The notes: generated by a model not told the origin, from the sequence alone. Shown: positions 9,132 to 16,749, numbered from the stretch's first letter. The stretch is 27,355 bases of DNA from Lachnospiraceae bacterium (GCA_003488965.1 DNJW01000051.1:1-27355); one strand, 5' to 3'. Made by a program: numbers and translations.

Positions 9132-10341
9132 AGCAGTCTGCCAAAAGGAAATTGTCCTATTTGGGGCTGGAGCATATGCAAAGGCTTTTTACCGGGATTT
9201 TAAGGATGAATTGCATATTTCATACTGTATTTCCAATGATGAAAGACAAAATGTTTTTTGCCTGGATGGGCGGGAGGTTTGTCAGGTTTATCGGGTGGAA
9301 AAGGCGATTATGGATGAGCACCGATTCATTATTCTTTGTGCGGAAAAGCATGGGGAAATGGAAAAGCAGCTCAGCGCCTACGGTTTGCGGTATGGAGCGG
9401 ATTATGTGGATTCCGGGCTGTTTCGGGTCATGAATTCAAGCAAAAAAATCGTGGTGTTTTACGGAGTCTGTTACATGAGGGCGCTGCACCACTGTCTCAT
9501 GGAGTCTCCCTCTTTTATGGACATCTATGATGCTTATTACTGGCTCGGCTATCGAACCAGGAACATCGTGGAACAGGAGACTTTCCTGCTTTTGCTTGGG
9601 ATGGCGGAACTGTATATTTGTCATGAAGCTATGACGATGGAAGCTCGAATTTATCTTTCTGCGTTAAAGCAGGAGTGCAAAATTATCCGGATTCCGCTGG
9701 TTATGTTTAACGGGTACCACCCCAAAACAGGTGAAAGGGTGGGAGAGGACAATGTTTATAGCATTGTTTCTTCAAATACCTATTTTGGGCCATTTATTAC
9801 GCCAGATGATGTGGTAAACCAATGTATCAGGGAGAACAGGAAACTGCCGGAGATATTGAAGCTGATTTCGGATGTGGATTATTATAAGAAAGATTTTCTG
9901 GAACGGAATTACAGAAAGGAAATCCGCAAAATCGAGGTAGCAGAGGCGGCAGTAGATATTCAAATATCAGACTATATCTTGGAAAACCATGGAAAAAAGC
10001 GCTTATTTTTGAATGAGAAACATATTTCCAATTGCGTGATTATCGAATTGGCAAGGCGGGTATTGGAAGCATTGGATTTGGATGGGGAATTACCAGCGGA
10101 AGAACTCTGTAATCGAAGATTGTTATATACAACAGAAGTTCCAGTGTATCCGTCTGTAATTGAGAAATTGTCATTAACTGTTTATGGGAAAAAACCCAAA
10201 TATCGAATGTTTACATTTGGCAAAGAGATTGATGTAACTTTCGAGGAATACATAGAGCGATATTATGATTATTGCACAATGATGAAAATGTGTATGGAAG
10301 AAGGATATTTTCCTGATGGGAGAGGATATGGGAGAAAATGA
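9103..10341 (+). CDS. Rossmann module fused to a WcbI-like polysaccharide biosynthesis protein
   Basis: A 412-residue protein. Residues 14-110 form the recurring module (KEIVLFGAGAYAKAFYRDF, ISYCISNDE). From about residue 113 a second domain begins with IVVFYGVCYMRALHHCL, which resembles the G-N-C-x-x-x-x-L opening of WcbI-type proteins, followed by ELYICHEAM and, near residue 300, KRLFLNEKHISNCVIIELA, matching the late F...N-H-P/I-S-N segment. WcbI of a Burkholderia capsule pathway binds coenzyme A, and the family is thought to acylate glycans; that is knowledge of relatives, not seen here. ATG 9103 sits behind AAGGAAG and overlaps the upstream gene by 29 bases; ATG 9064 would overlap by 68. 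The nearby carrier protein and ligase make an acyl-transfer role attractive. Module certain, WcbI call moderate. Confidence 0.6.
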   Translation: MRQSRTEWLEAVCQKEIVLFGAGAYAKAFYRDFKDELHISYCISNDERQNVFCLDGREVCQVYRVEKAIMDEHRFIILCAEKHGEMEKQLSAYGLRYGADYVDSGLFRVMNSSKKIVVFYGVCYMRALHHCLMESPSFMDIYDAYYWLGYRTRNIVEQETFLLLLGMAELYICHEAMTMEARIYLSALKQECKIIRIPLVMFNGYHPKTGERVGEDNVYSIVSSNTYFGPFITPDDVVNQCIRENRKLPEILKLISDVDYYKKDFLERNYRKEIRKIEVAEAAVDIQISDYILENHGKKRLFLNEKHISNCVIIELARRVLEALDLDGELPAEELCNRRLLYTTEVPVYPSVIEKLSLTVYGKKPKYRMFTFGKEIDVTFEEYIERYYDYCTMMKMCMEEGYFPDGRGYGRK

Positions 10342-11569
10342 ATATAGGCTACCTTTGTTAAAGGTTGGATGTGCTGCACTTGTAGAAGATAAAGAGAAAG
10401 CATGGTTCCTGCGGTTAAAAACAAATGAGTTATGTGAAATTGACAGGAAAAATCATGAAGCAAAGATTTTGAAGCGATTTACAGATGCACCGATGATAGA
10501 GGATTTTTTATATCTGCCCATTGAAAAGGTGGGGGACATTCTAATTTTAGCTCCGGGGACAGCTTCCCACCTTGTGTTTTATGATTTGTCAAATGATATG
10601 TGTGAATATATAGAGCTTGCTCCAATACAAGATGACAGAAAGCTTAGATATACGGGTGTTTGTAATTTTTTGAAAAGCTATGTGCAAGGAAATAGCGTAT
10701 ATCTGTTTGGTTACGAATATCCTGCCATAGTGAAAATCGATATGGCTACAAAAGAGATTGCTTATTTGGATGCTTGGGTAATGGAAGTAGAACAGAGAAT
10801 AAAGAAAGTATATGCATCCATGGGATATGTATCAGATTATGCTATCGTGGGTAATTTTGTCTGGATGTTATGTGAATGTGTAAACGCAGTACTATGTCTG
10901 GACTTGAGGACAGATAAGATAGAGATTATAGATATCTGCTCTGATTTGGTCATACAGTGCGGAATCTGTTTTGACGGTAATTTCTGGGTAACAGGTAATA
11001 ATGAGCATGCGAATAAACTCTTAAAATATAATAATCAATTTGTTCTGGAAAAAGAGATTGAAATATACTCGGTGAAAGATGGTGGGGAGGAGTATTTTCT
11101 TCCTTTGGAAGAAGGTTATTGGGCAACGTACCCGGTGCTTGATTTGGGTGAAAAGCTGTTCCTGTTTTCTGTTTATCCTAGCCATGTATATGAGTTTGAC
11201 AAGGCATCGGAACAGGTGCGTATTCAGGTTGCCTTTGAGAAACTGATGGAAGTTAGGGGTGAAAAGCTTTATGATTTAAAAATTTTGGCACCCAGAAAAA
11301 AGGACAATATCATATATTTTGTGACGGGGAATGATTTTCTGTGGAATGAGTATGATTTTATTCATGATATGGTAACACAGTATGAGGTGAGGACGGAAAG
11401 AGATGAAGAACTTCTGCAGGGGTATTCAAAGTTTCTAGGTGGGAAAATGATTGCAGAGGATAGTTTTGTTTGGAATTTGGGGTATAAAATGACACTATCT
11501 CGATTTTTGAGACACGCGAAATATGCCTTATTGGAGGAAACGGACAATATGGGAAAAACAATAGTGTAG
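10316..11569 (+). CDS. Hypothetical protein, possibly a beta-propeller
   Basis: A 417-residue protein I cannot place in a named family. It alternates short beta-strand-like segments ending in aromatic or polar turns: KAWFLRLKTNELCEIDR, ILILAPGTASHLVFYDL, SVYLFGYEYPAIVKIDMAT, FVWMLCECVNAVLCLDLRTD, NFWVTGNNEHANKLLKYN. This pattern is typical of beta-propeller blades read once every 45 to 55 residues. No signal peptide, lipobox or membrane segment is visible, so it appears cytoplasmic. It overlaps the WcbI-like gene by 26 bases and is followed 40 bases later by the carrier-protein gene, so it belongs to the same unit and may act as a scaffold or binding partner. Start choice among ATG 10316 and 10328 is uncertain. 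Confidence 0.55.
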   Translation: MGEDMGENEYRLPLLKVGCAALVEDKEKAWFLRLKTNELCEIDRKNHEAKILKRFTDAPMIEDFLYLPIEKVGDILILAPGTASHLVFYDLSNDMCEYIELAPIQDDRKLRYTGVCNFLKSYVQGNSVYLFGYEYPAIVKIDMATKEIAYLDAWVMEVEQRIKKVYASMGYVSDYAIVGNFVWMLCECVNAVLCLDLRTDKIEIIDICSDLVIQCGICFDGNFWVTGNNEHANKLLKYNNQFVLEKEIEIYSVKDGGEEYFLPLEEGYWATYPVLDLGEKLFLFSVYPSHVYEFDKASEQVRIQVAFEKLMEVRGEKLYDLKILAPRKKDNIIYFVTGNDFLWNEYDFIHDMVTQYEVRTERDEELLQGYSKFLGGKMIAEDSFVWNLGYKMTLSRFLRHAKYALLEETDNMGKTIV

Positions 11570-11609
11570 GTATTGGGATTCATAAAGAATGTTGGGAGGC
11601 ATTAGACGG

Positions 11610-11858
11610 ATGAAAACCTCGGAGGGACAGCTAGAGAATACGGTTTGTGAATTGCTGAAAAAGCAGTGCAGTGAATATGTACCTAAGGACAAGGAACTGC
11701 TTGTATCGGGAGTAATAGGCTCTTTTCAGTTGTTCGAACTCATATGTGAGTTGGAAGAAGCTTTCGATATTCGATTTCATCAGGAGGATTTGAAAGAAAT
11801 TAGTCATTTTTCTTCTGTCAATGCAATCACAAATACAATAAAGAAGTATATGGCTTGA
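11610..11858 (+). CDS. Acyl carrier protein
   Basis: An 82-residue acidic helical protein of carrier-protein size. The region SGVIGSFQLFELICELEEAF matches helix II of acyl or D-alanyl carrier proteins; S38 is in the position of the serine that takes the 4'-phosphopantetheine arm. The usual D-S-L/F motif is G-S-F here, so the conserved Asp is replaced by Gly. ATG 11610 is preceded by GGGAGG at a spacing of 10; an in-frame ATG at 11589 would add seven residues and lacks a clear site. The TGA overlaps the TTG start of the ligase, which implies coupled synthesis of carrier and loading enzyme. It probably holds the acyl or aminoacyl group that the ligase activates. Identity is strong; cargo unknown. 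Confidence 0.8.
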   Translation: MKTSEGQLENTVCELLKKQCSEYVPKDKELLVSGVIGSFQLFELICELEEAFDIRFHQEDLKEISHFSSVNAITNTIKKYMA

Positions 11859-13213
11859 TAACGGGGGAAGGAATATTGTTCGCGGATGAAATAAAATGGT
11901 CGGATAACATTGCGATTAAGGATGATAAAGAAAACTTAGTATCTTATCGACAGCTCTATAAAGCGGCTCTCGGTATGGAGGAATATTGGGATAAAAGGAT
12001 TTTGACTCTTATATACTGCGATAATTCTTTTGAGAACCTAGTTATGGTTCTAAAGCTTCTTTTCCTTAGGCAGCCAATGCTTTTGCTGTCGAAAAATTCT
12101 GATAGTTCTTTTAGAAAGGATATTTTGGAAAGATTTCAGCCATCTTATCTTTGGGAGAAAGGGGAGCTGAAGAAAGCAGATAATGGAAGTGATGTTTTTT
12201 ATGAGGTGCACCCAGAACTCGCACTGCTTCTTTCAACCAGTGGGACAATTGGAAAACCGAAGCTGACAAGGATTAGCTATCAAAATATAGCGGAAGAATT
12301 GCGGATAGGAGCAAAAGAATATGGAATTTGTGAAGTGCAAAAAGGCATGCGGATATTACCCATAGAACATGTATTTGGGCTGGCATTTTGCTTGTATCAT
12401 TGGAATGTGGGAGGGTGTGTAGTCACGACAGATGTTCATGTAATGAGTTCCCAGTTTGATTGCCTATATGACAAGGAGGGGATTCAGAATATAATTGGAA
12501 TTCCTTTTCATTATAGCATACTGTTGAAAAAAGGTTTTTGGCAGGAAGAGGGGCGGATTTCCAGATTGAATTGTGCCTTGTTCGGTGGCGCGAAGCTGGA
12601 TGAAAGGGATAGATATGCTTTGGTTTCTCTGCTGCAGGAGAAGTTTGTGATTGGCTATGGACAGACAGAAAGTACATCAGCAGTCGTAACAGCAGCTTTT
12701 AAGAATCCGGATGAAAAGGTGGGAACGGTGGGACGGCCTGTTTCTGGTGTGAAAGCAAGTTTAGACGAAAAGGGAGAACTATATATAGAATCTCCAACTG
12801 TATGCATGGGATATGCTTTCGATTATAGAGATCTTGCAAAAGGGGATGAAAATAAGGGTATCATAGCTACCGGCGATTTAGCCTTTATAGACGAAGACGG
12901 CTATATCTTCCTGAAAGGCCGGAGTCGAAGATTTGTGAAAATAGTGGGAAACCGAATCGGGCTGGACGAGGTTGAGACATTGTTAGAGACGCATTTTCCC
13001 GAACATGAATTTGCCTGCACAGGGGAGGACGATAAATTAAATGTTTATTTCAAGAGGATAGATAAATATAATCTGGAAGACCTATGCCCCAAAGTACTTT
13101 TTGAAAAAGCAGAGGTTCCACTTACCATGATTCATTGCTATACCGTGGAAGAATTTCCGAGAAGTAGCGCGGGAAAGATATTATATTCCGCACTGGATAC
13201 AACGCACAAATAA
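11855..13213 (+). CDS. AMP-forming acyl/aminoacyl ligase (ANL superfamily)
   Basis: A 452-residue adenylating enzyme that would activate a carboxylic acid with ATP and load it onto the adjacent carrier protein. Visible motifs in order: the ATP-binding loop LSTSGTIGKPKLT near residue 125, the adenine/substrate motif GYGQTES near 267, the ribose-binding TGDLAFIDEDGY near 338, the hinge KGRSRRFVKIVGNRIG, and the C-terminal catalytic lysine in SSAGKIL near 440. It is shorter than typical acyl-CoA ligases (about 500-550 residues), with a compact N-terminal half. The start is a TTG overlapping the carrier-protein TGA; no better in-frame start precedes the fold. Overlap with the carrier gene argues for a carrier-protein rather than CoA acceptor. 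Class is secure; fatty, hydroxy or amino acid specificity is not readable. Confidence 0.85.
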   Translation: MITGEGILFADEIKWSDNIAIKDDKENLVSYRQLYKAALGMEEYWDKRILTLIYCDNSFENLVMVLKLLFLRQPMLLLSKNSDSSFRKDILERFQPSYLWEKGELKKADNGSDVFYEVHPELALLLSTSGTIGKPKLTRISYQNIAEELRIGAKEYGICEVQKGMRILPIEHVFGLAFCLYHWNVGGCVVTTDVHVMSSQFDCLYDKEGIQNIIGIPFHYSILLKKGFWQEEGRISRLNCALFGGAKLDERDRYALVSLLQEKFVIGYGQTESTSAVVTAAFKNPDEKVGTVGRPVSGVKASLDEKGELYIESPTVCMGYAFDYRDLAKGDENKGIIATGDLAFIDEDGYIFLKGRSRRFVKIVGNRIGLDEVETLLETHFPEHEFACTGEDDKLNVYFKRIDKYNLEDLCPKVLFEKAEVPLTMIHCYTVEEFPRSSAGKILYSALDTTHK

Positions 13214-13219
13214 TCCGGA

Positions 13220-13591
13220 ATGAAAGGCACAGACAACATGGCTGTTTCTCTAAAAAAAAGTTTAGAAAATGCCCTAAAGCATTATGAAAGAGTCATCTTT
13301 CTCTATCAACCGTCCAAAGAGCTATGCACCGAATTAAGGACAATCTTGAAAAAGGAGAAAAAAGGGATTCTATTGCTGACCGCTACAGAAATCCCGGATT
13401 TCCCATGCGACCAGCGCAAGCTGCAGGAGGATGAATGCAAATCGCTCATGGAGCTATATTTCACCTATAGCTTTTCAAACCACTTCATCTTCCTGACAGA
13501 CCAGAATGAATTCCCCTGGCCGTCCATCCTCAATTTTGCAAAGGCGGGACTGGCCACAAGGGGAGAAATATTGGAGGCCCTGATGAGGTAA
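13220..13591 (+). CDS. Hypothetical protein (123 aa)
   Basis: A small cytoplasmic protein that I do not recognise. It has an N-terminal helical stretch (LKKSLENALKHYERV), a central strand pair (VIFLYQP, GILLLTATEI) and a C-terminal part with NHFIFLTDQNEFPWPS and KAGLATRGEILEALM. No catalytic or metal motif stands out. It lies six bases after the ligase stop and three before the next gene, so it is co-transcribed. An in-frame ATG at 13238 behind AAAGG is an alternative start. The alternation of strands and helices could be a shortened Rossmann fold related to the module in its neighbours, but it lacks the glycine turn. Confidence 0.5.
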   Translation: MKGTDNMAVSLKKSLENALKHYERVIFLYQPSKELCTELRTILKKEKKGILLLTATEIPDFPCDQRKLQEDECKSLMELYFTYSFSNHFIFLTDQNEFPWPSILNFAKAGLATRGEILEALMR

Positions 13592-13594
13592 AAT

Positions 13595-14830
13595 ATGGAT
13601 TCACAACATTACGCGGAAATGCAAGAGAATTTTTCACGGTTGAAAACCTCAGGCGCTTTCGAGGGAAACGCTATTTTTTTGTTCGGCCACTGCAATGCCA
13701 CCGAGGAGCTGGCAGAGCTGTTTCTAACAGAAGGATATACCATAGAAGCGATCCTGGATAACAATACGGCAAAGCAGGGGAAGCGTTACCAAAACATCCC
13801 CATCGTGGCCCCTAATCGAATTTTAGGACGGAAAAATACGGTAATATGCATTGCATCAAGGGCATATGCGTCCATGAAAGAACAGCTCCAGAACATGGGG
13901 TATGCAGGGGAAGTATATGGATTGGTGGATTACGACAGTTTTTCCGAGTATTCCCTGTCCGGGGAGACAATGTCCCGGATGGGGGAACGCATCTGCCGCG
14001 GGAAAATTTCCCTGGAGCATATGAAAGAGAAATATAGGGGAATATTCCAGGTCTACTGCCCATTCCCCGCATTGGGTGATGTGGTCTACACCATGTCCTA
14101 CCTGCCATACTTTTTAGCGGACAGGGAAATAAGCAAATATGTGGTATTCGTAGTGGGAAATGCCTGCGCAGATGTGGCGCGGATGTTTGGGGCACAAGCA
14201 CTGGAAGTTCTGACCCAAAAAGAAATGGACGAACAAGTGCAGGCGGTTATTTACCAAAGAGATACAGATTCTTTTATTGCACATCATGACAGGCCATATG
14301 TGGTAAATCTATGGAAGATTCTTTCTGTCAAAAAAATTCCTTTTGATGCTCTATATCGGTGCGGCGTATTTGGATTACCGATTGATTGCAAACCATATGC
14401 TCCTGCAGACCTTGCCGTATATGATAAGCTGGAGGAAATACCTGCCGGCAAAGCGGCAGTCCTTTCGCCCTATGCCAAGTCAGTGGCAAATCTTCCCAGT
14501 GGATATTGGGACTCTATCGTAGAATGTTGTTCCAGAAAAGGCTATCGGGTCTATACGAACGTTGCCGGGGAAGAAAAGGAGCTGCCGGGGACATTTCGTC
14601 TGGAGGTGCAGCTGGACGAACTGCAGTCGGTCGTGGAGAGGGCAGGCGTCTTCATTGGGCTGCGCAGCGGCTTATGTGATGTGCTCAGGTGGGCAGATTG
14701 CCGCAAGATTGCGCTATACCGTGATTGCTTTTACAGCAGCACCAGTTGGAAAGTGGAAGAGGTCTTTCATCTGGACGGGTGGGAAAATATTGTTGTAAGA
14801 GATGCGGAAAGCTGTTTCATACATTTATGA
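13595..14830 (+). CDS. Rossmann module fused to a GT9-like glycosyltransferase
   Basis: A 411-residue two-part protein. Residues 25-112 are the recurring module (NAIFLFGHCNATEELAELF, IEAILDNNTAKQGKRYQNIP, TVICIAS). Residues 145-411 resemble GT-B heptosyltransferase-like proteins: YCPFPALGDVVYTMSYLPYF near 154-173, with the GD turn, and FIGLRSGLCDVLRWADCRKI near 352-371. The gene at the left window edge shares both motifs, so the two are homologues within one locus. A short internally deleted copy of this gene lies at 16617-16724. The start follows the previous stop by three bases behind a GAGGT site. It probably transfers a sugar at the cytoplasmic membrane face; donor unknown. Confidence 0.68.
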   Translation: MDSQHYAEMQENFSRLKTSGAFEGNAIFLFGHCNATEELAELFLTEGYTIEAILDNNTAKQGKRYQNIPIVAPNRILGRKNTVICIASRAYASMKEQLQNMGYAGEVYGLVDYDSFSEYSLSGETMSRMGERICRGKISLEHMKEKYRGIFQVYCPFPALGDVVYTMSYLPYFLADREISKYVVFVVGNACADVARMFGAQALEVLTQKEMDEQVQAVIYQRDTDSFIAHHDRPYVVNLWKILSVKKIPFDALYRCGVFGLPIDCKPYAPADLAVYDKLEEIPAGKAAVLSPYAKSVANLPSGYWDSIVECCSRKGYRVYTNVAGEEKELPGTFRLEVQLDELQSVVERAGVFIGLRSGLCDVLRWADCRKIALYRDCFYSSTSWKVEEVFHLDGWENIVVRDAESCFIHL

Positions 14831-14854
14831 AGATGCTGGAGGGATTGCATGAAT
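14829..14854 (+). repeat. 26-bp direct repeat R1 (SDR leader duplicate)
   Basis: The 26 bases overlapping the stop of the GT9-like gene match 16724-16749 at 25 of 26 positions. In the second copy this segment carries the ribosome binding site (GGAGGG) and ATGAAT start of the SDR gene at 16744. Here it is followed by unrelated sequence, so it marks where an SDR gene would have begun. The 49 bases that follow (14855-14903) match nothing else I can identify in the window. Confidence 0.8.
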
Positions 14855-14903
14855 CTGCTGTTTACAGTTCGCCGTTGCGGTGATAGAATAATCTACAGTC
14901 ATT

Positions 14904-14954
14904 GTGAAGGAGATCACGCTCGGGGATAAGGTGATTGTGGAGGCGGTTGTCTGA
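14904..14954 (+). pseudogene. 3'-end remnant of an AAA-ATPase/PD-(D/E)XK gene
   Basis: These 51 bases are identical to 16517-16567, the last 17 codons including the stop of the intact AAA-ATPase gene. The upstream flanks differ, so only the tail of a former copy survives. Its TGA directly abuts the region leading into the intact gene. Exact identity suggests recent duplication or continuing recombination between copies. Confidence 0.85.
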
Positions 14955-14974
14955 TGCGGGAGGGTCATGAAGAG

Positions 14975-16567
14975 ATGAGGCGGTATTTCAATACGGAGGG
15001 TGTATGCAGACCGGACCGGCACTATATGGTGCGGCTGGATGAACGGCTGGATAAGGTAAAACGGCTGTATGTGGATCAGGGAAAATACTTTGTCATCAAC
15101 AGAGGCAGGCAGTATGGAAAAACGACGACACTGAAAGCGTTGGAGCAGTATTTAAAGGGAGAGTATCTGGTTGTTTTCATGGATTTTCAGGGAATTGGAA
15201 TGGCGGACTTTGCAGATGAAAAAATATTTTCTTATGCTTTTGCAAAGGAATTTCTTGCAGCAGTTCGAAAGATAAGCGATGGCAGCAAAGAGCTAGTGTG
15301 GCATCCATTGACTGATTATCTGGAAAATTCTGAAGACAGAAGCCTGCGCGAATTGTTTTCGCGTTTGAGCAGGATATGCGAAACTGCTGAGAAGCCGCTT
15401 GTCCTGATGATTGATGAGGTGGACAGTGCGTCCAATAATCAGGTTTTCATTGACTTTCTTGCACAGCTCAGGCGGTATTATCTCGACAGAGAGGAGAAGC
15501 CGACGTTCCAATCGGTTATTCTTGCCGGAGTATATGATATTAAAAATCTAAAATTGAAAATACGGTCAGGTGAAGAGCATAAATATAACAGTCCATGGAA
15601 TATCGCTGCGGATTTTACGATTGATATGAATTTTTCCACGGAGCAGATTACCGCCATGCTGGGAGAATATGAAGAAGAGAGGCACACGGGAATGAATGTG
15701 GGGACGGTGTCCGAACTTATTTATGCGTATACTTCGGGGCATCCCTATCTCGTGTCAGAACTATGTAAGCTTCTCGATGAAGAGGTTGGGACGCTTTGGG
15801 CGGATAAAAAAAAGAAAGAGATCTGGTCGGAAGAGGGAGTTAAGAAGGCGGTAGGACTGCTGCTCGGTAAGCCGCGTTCCATTTTCCAGAGTATGATCCG
15901 CCAGATGGATGAATACCCTGAGCTGAAGCAGATGTTGAATGTTCTCCTGTTTCAGGGGAAAAGGATTACTTTCAATATAGATAATCCGGTCATAGATTTA
16001 TCTGCTATGTTTGGTTATATCGTTGGCAGAAATGGCAGCGTCCAGATAGCAAACAGAATTTTTGAGATGCGGCTGTACAGCTATTTCCTGTCGGAGGAGG
16101 AAGTAACCAACGCGATATATGATGAAGCACAGGGGAATAAAAATATATATTTTCGAAATGGCAGATTCGATATGAAGCTGGTGCTTCAAAAATTTACGGA
16201 GCATTTTACGGATATTTACGGAGACAAGGACGAAAAGTTTTTGGAGATTTATGGGCGAAAACTTTTCCTGTTGTACTTGAAGCCGATCATCAATGGAACG
16301 GGTAACTATTATGTGGAAGCTCAGACGAGGAACGCCAGACGGACGGATGTGATCGTAGATTATCTGGGCGAGCAGTTCGTCGTGGAGATGAAGATCTGGC
16401 GCGGGAATGAGTATAATGAGAGAGGGGAGAGACAGCTTTCGGAGTATCTTGATTATTATCACTTAAAGAAAGGATATATGCTCAGCTTTAATTTTAATAA
16501 GAAGAAAGAGATCGGGGTGAAGGAGATCACGCTCGGGGATAAGGTGATTGTGGAGGCGGTTGTCTGA
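14975..16567 (+). CDS. AAA-ATPase-like protein with C-terminal PD-(D/E)XK (DUF1703) domain
   Basis: A 530-residue protein of the family combining an AAA-ATPase-like domain (PF09820) with a PD-(D/E)XK nuclease-like C-terminus (PF08011/DUF1703). It opens with the family pattern YFNTEGVCRPDRHYMVRLD. A short Walker A loop, NRGRQYGKTTT, lies at 42-52 and Walker B, LVLMIDEVDS, near 141-151. Near 455-473 are DVIVDYLGEQFVVEMKIW, giving the D...E-x-K triad. The family is multicopy in many Clostridia, Bacteroides and Fusobacteria; its role is unsettled. ATG 14975 (GGGAGGG ten bases upstream) is preferred because the family pattern starts there; ATG 14954 overlaps the TGA of the remnant tail and is possible. 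It is surrounded by fragments of itself and its neighbours, so it is probably an intruder in, or driver of, the rearranged zone rather than a glycan enzyme. Confidence 0.85.
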   Translation: MRRYFNTEGVCRPDRHYMVRLDERLDKVKRLYVDQGKYFVINRGRQYGKTTTLKALEQYLKGEYLVVFMDFQGIGMADFADEKIFSYAFAKEFLAAVRKISDGSKELVWHPLTDYLENSEDRSLRELFSRLSRICETAEKPLVLMIDEVDSASNNQVFIDFLAQLRRYYLDREEKPTFQSVILAGVYDIKNLKLKIRSGEEHKYNSPWNIAADFTIDMNFSTEQITAMLGEYEEERHTGMNVGTVSELIYAYTSGHPYLVSELCKLLDEEVGTLWADKKKKEIWSEEGVKKAVGLLLGKPRSIFQSMIRQMDEYPELKQMLNVLLFQGKRITFNIDNPVIDLSAMFGYIVGRNGSVQIANRIFEMRLYSYFLSEEEVTNAIYDEAQGNKNIYFRNGRFDMKLVLQKFTEHFTDIYGDKDEKFLEIYGRKLFLLYLKPIINGTGNYYVEAQTRNARRTDVIVDYLGEQFVVEMKIWRGNEYNERGERQLSEYLDYYHLKKGYMLSFNFNKKKEIGVKEITLGDKVIVEAVV

Positions 16568-16616
16568 GGGAAAGAGCAGAAACCAGGAGGCTTCCGGTAT
16601 CAGAGACGGACGGGAT

Positions 16617-16724
16617 AAAAGCGGCGTTTTTGAGGGAAACGAATGCTGGGATTCTATTGCAGAATACTGCTCTAAAAAAGGCTATCGGGTCTATACGAAC
16701 GTTGCCGGGGAAGAGAAGGAGCTG
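16617..16724 (+). pseudogene. Internally deleted fragment of the GT9-like gene
   Basis: Bases 16647-16724 align with 14507-14584 of the GT9-like gene without gaps, and a 34-base core (from 16680) is identical. Just before, 16623-16641 matches 13652-13670 near the 5' end of the same gene (two mismatches). The peptide reads KSGVFEGNE then CWDSIAEYCSKKGYRVYTNV, joining residues about 19-26 directly to residues about 305-330. About 840 bases are therefore missing. The fragment has no start of its own; it stays open from upstream and runs into the SDR leader. Confidence 0.8.
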
Positions 16725-16749
16725 AAGATGCAGGAGGGATTGCATGAAT
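16724..16749 (+). repeat. 26-bp direct repeat R2 (SDR leader)
   Basis: Second copy of the repeat at 14829-14854, differing at one base. It includes the GGAGGG ribosome binding site and the first six bases of the SDR gene. The two copies bracket about 1.87 kb containing the AAA-ATPase gene and both kinds of remnant. Confidence 0.8.

Noticed and set aside
14850..14930. Short frame of 26 codons starting at the R1 repeat
   Set aside because: It starts on a duplicated SDR leader and runs into the AAA tail out of frame, so it is a by-product of rearrangement.
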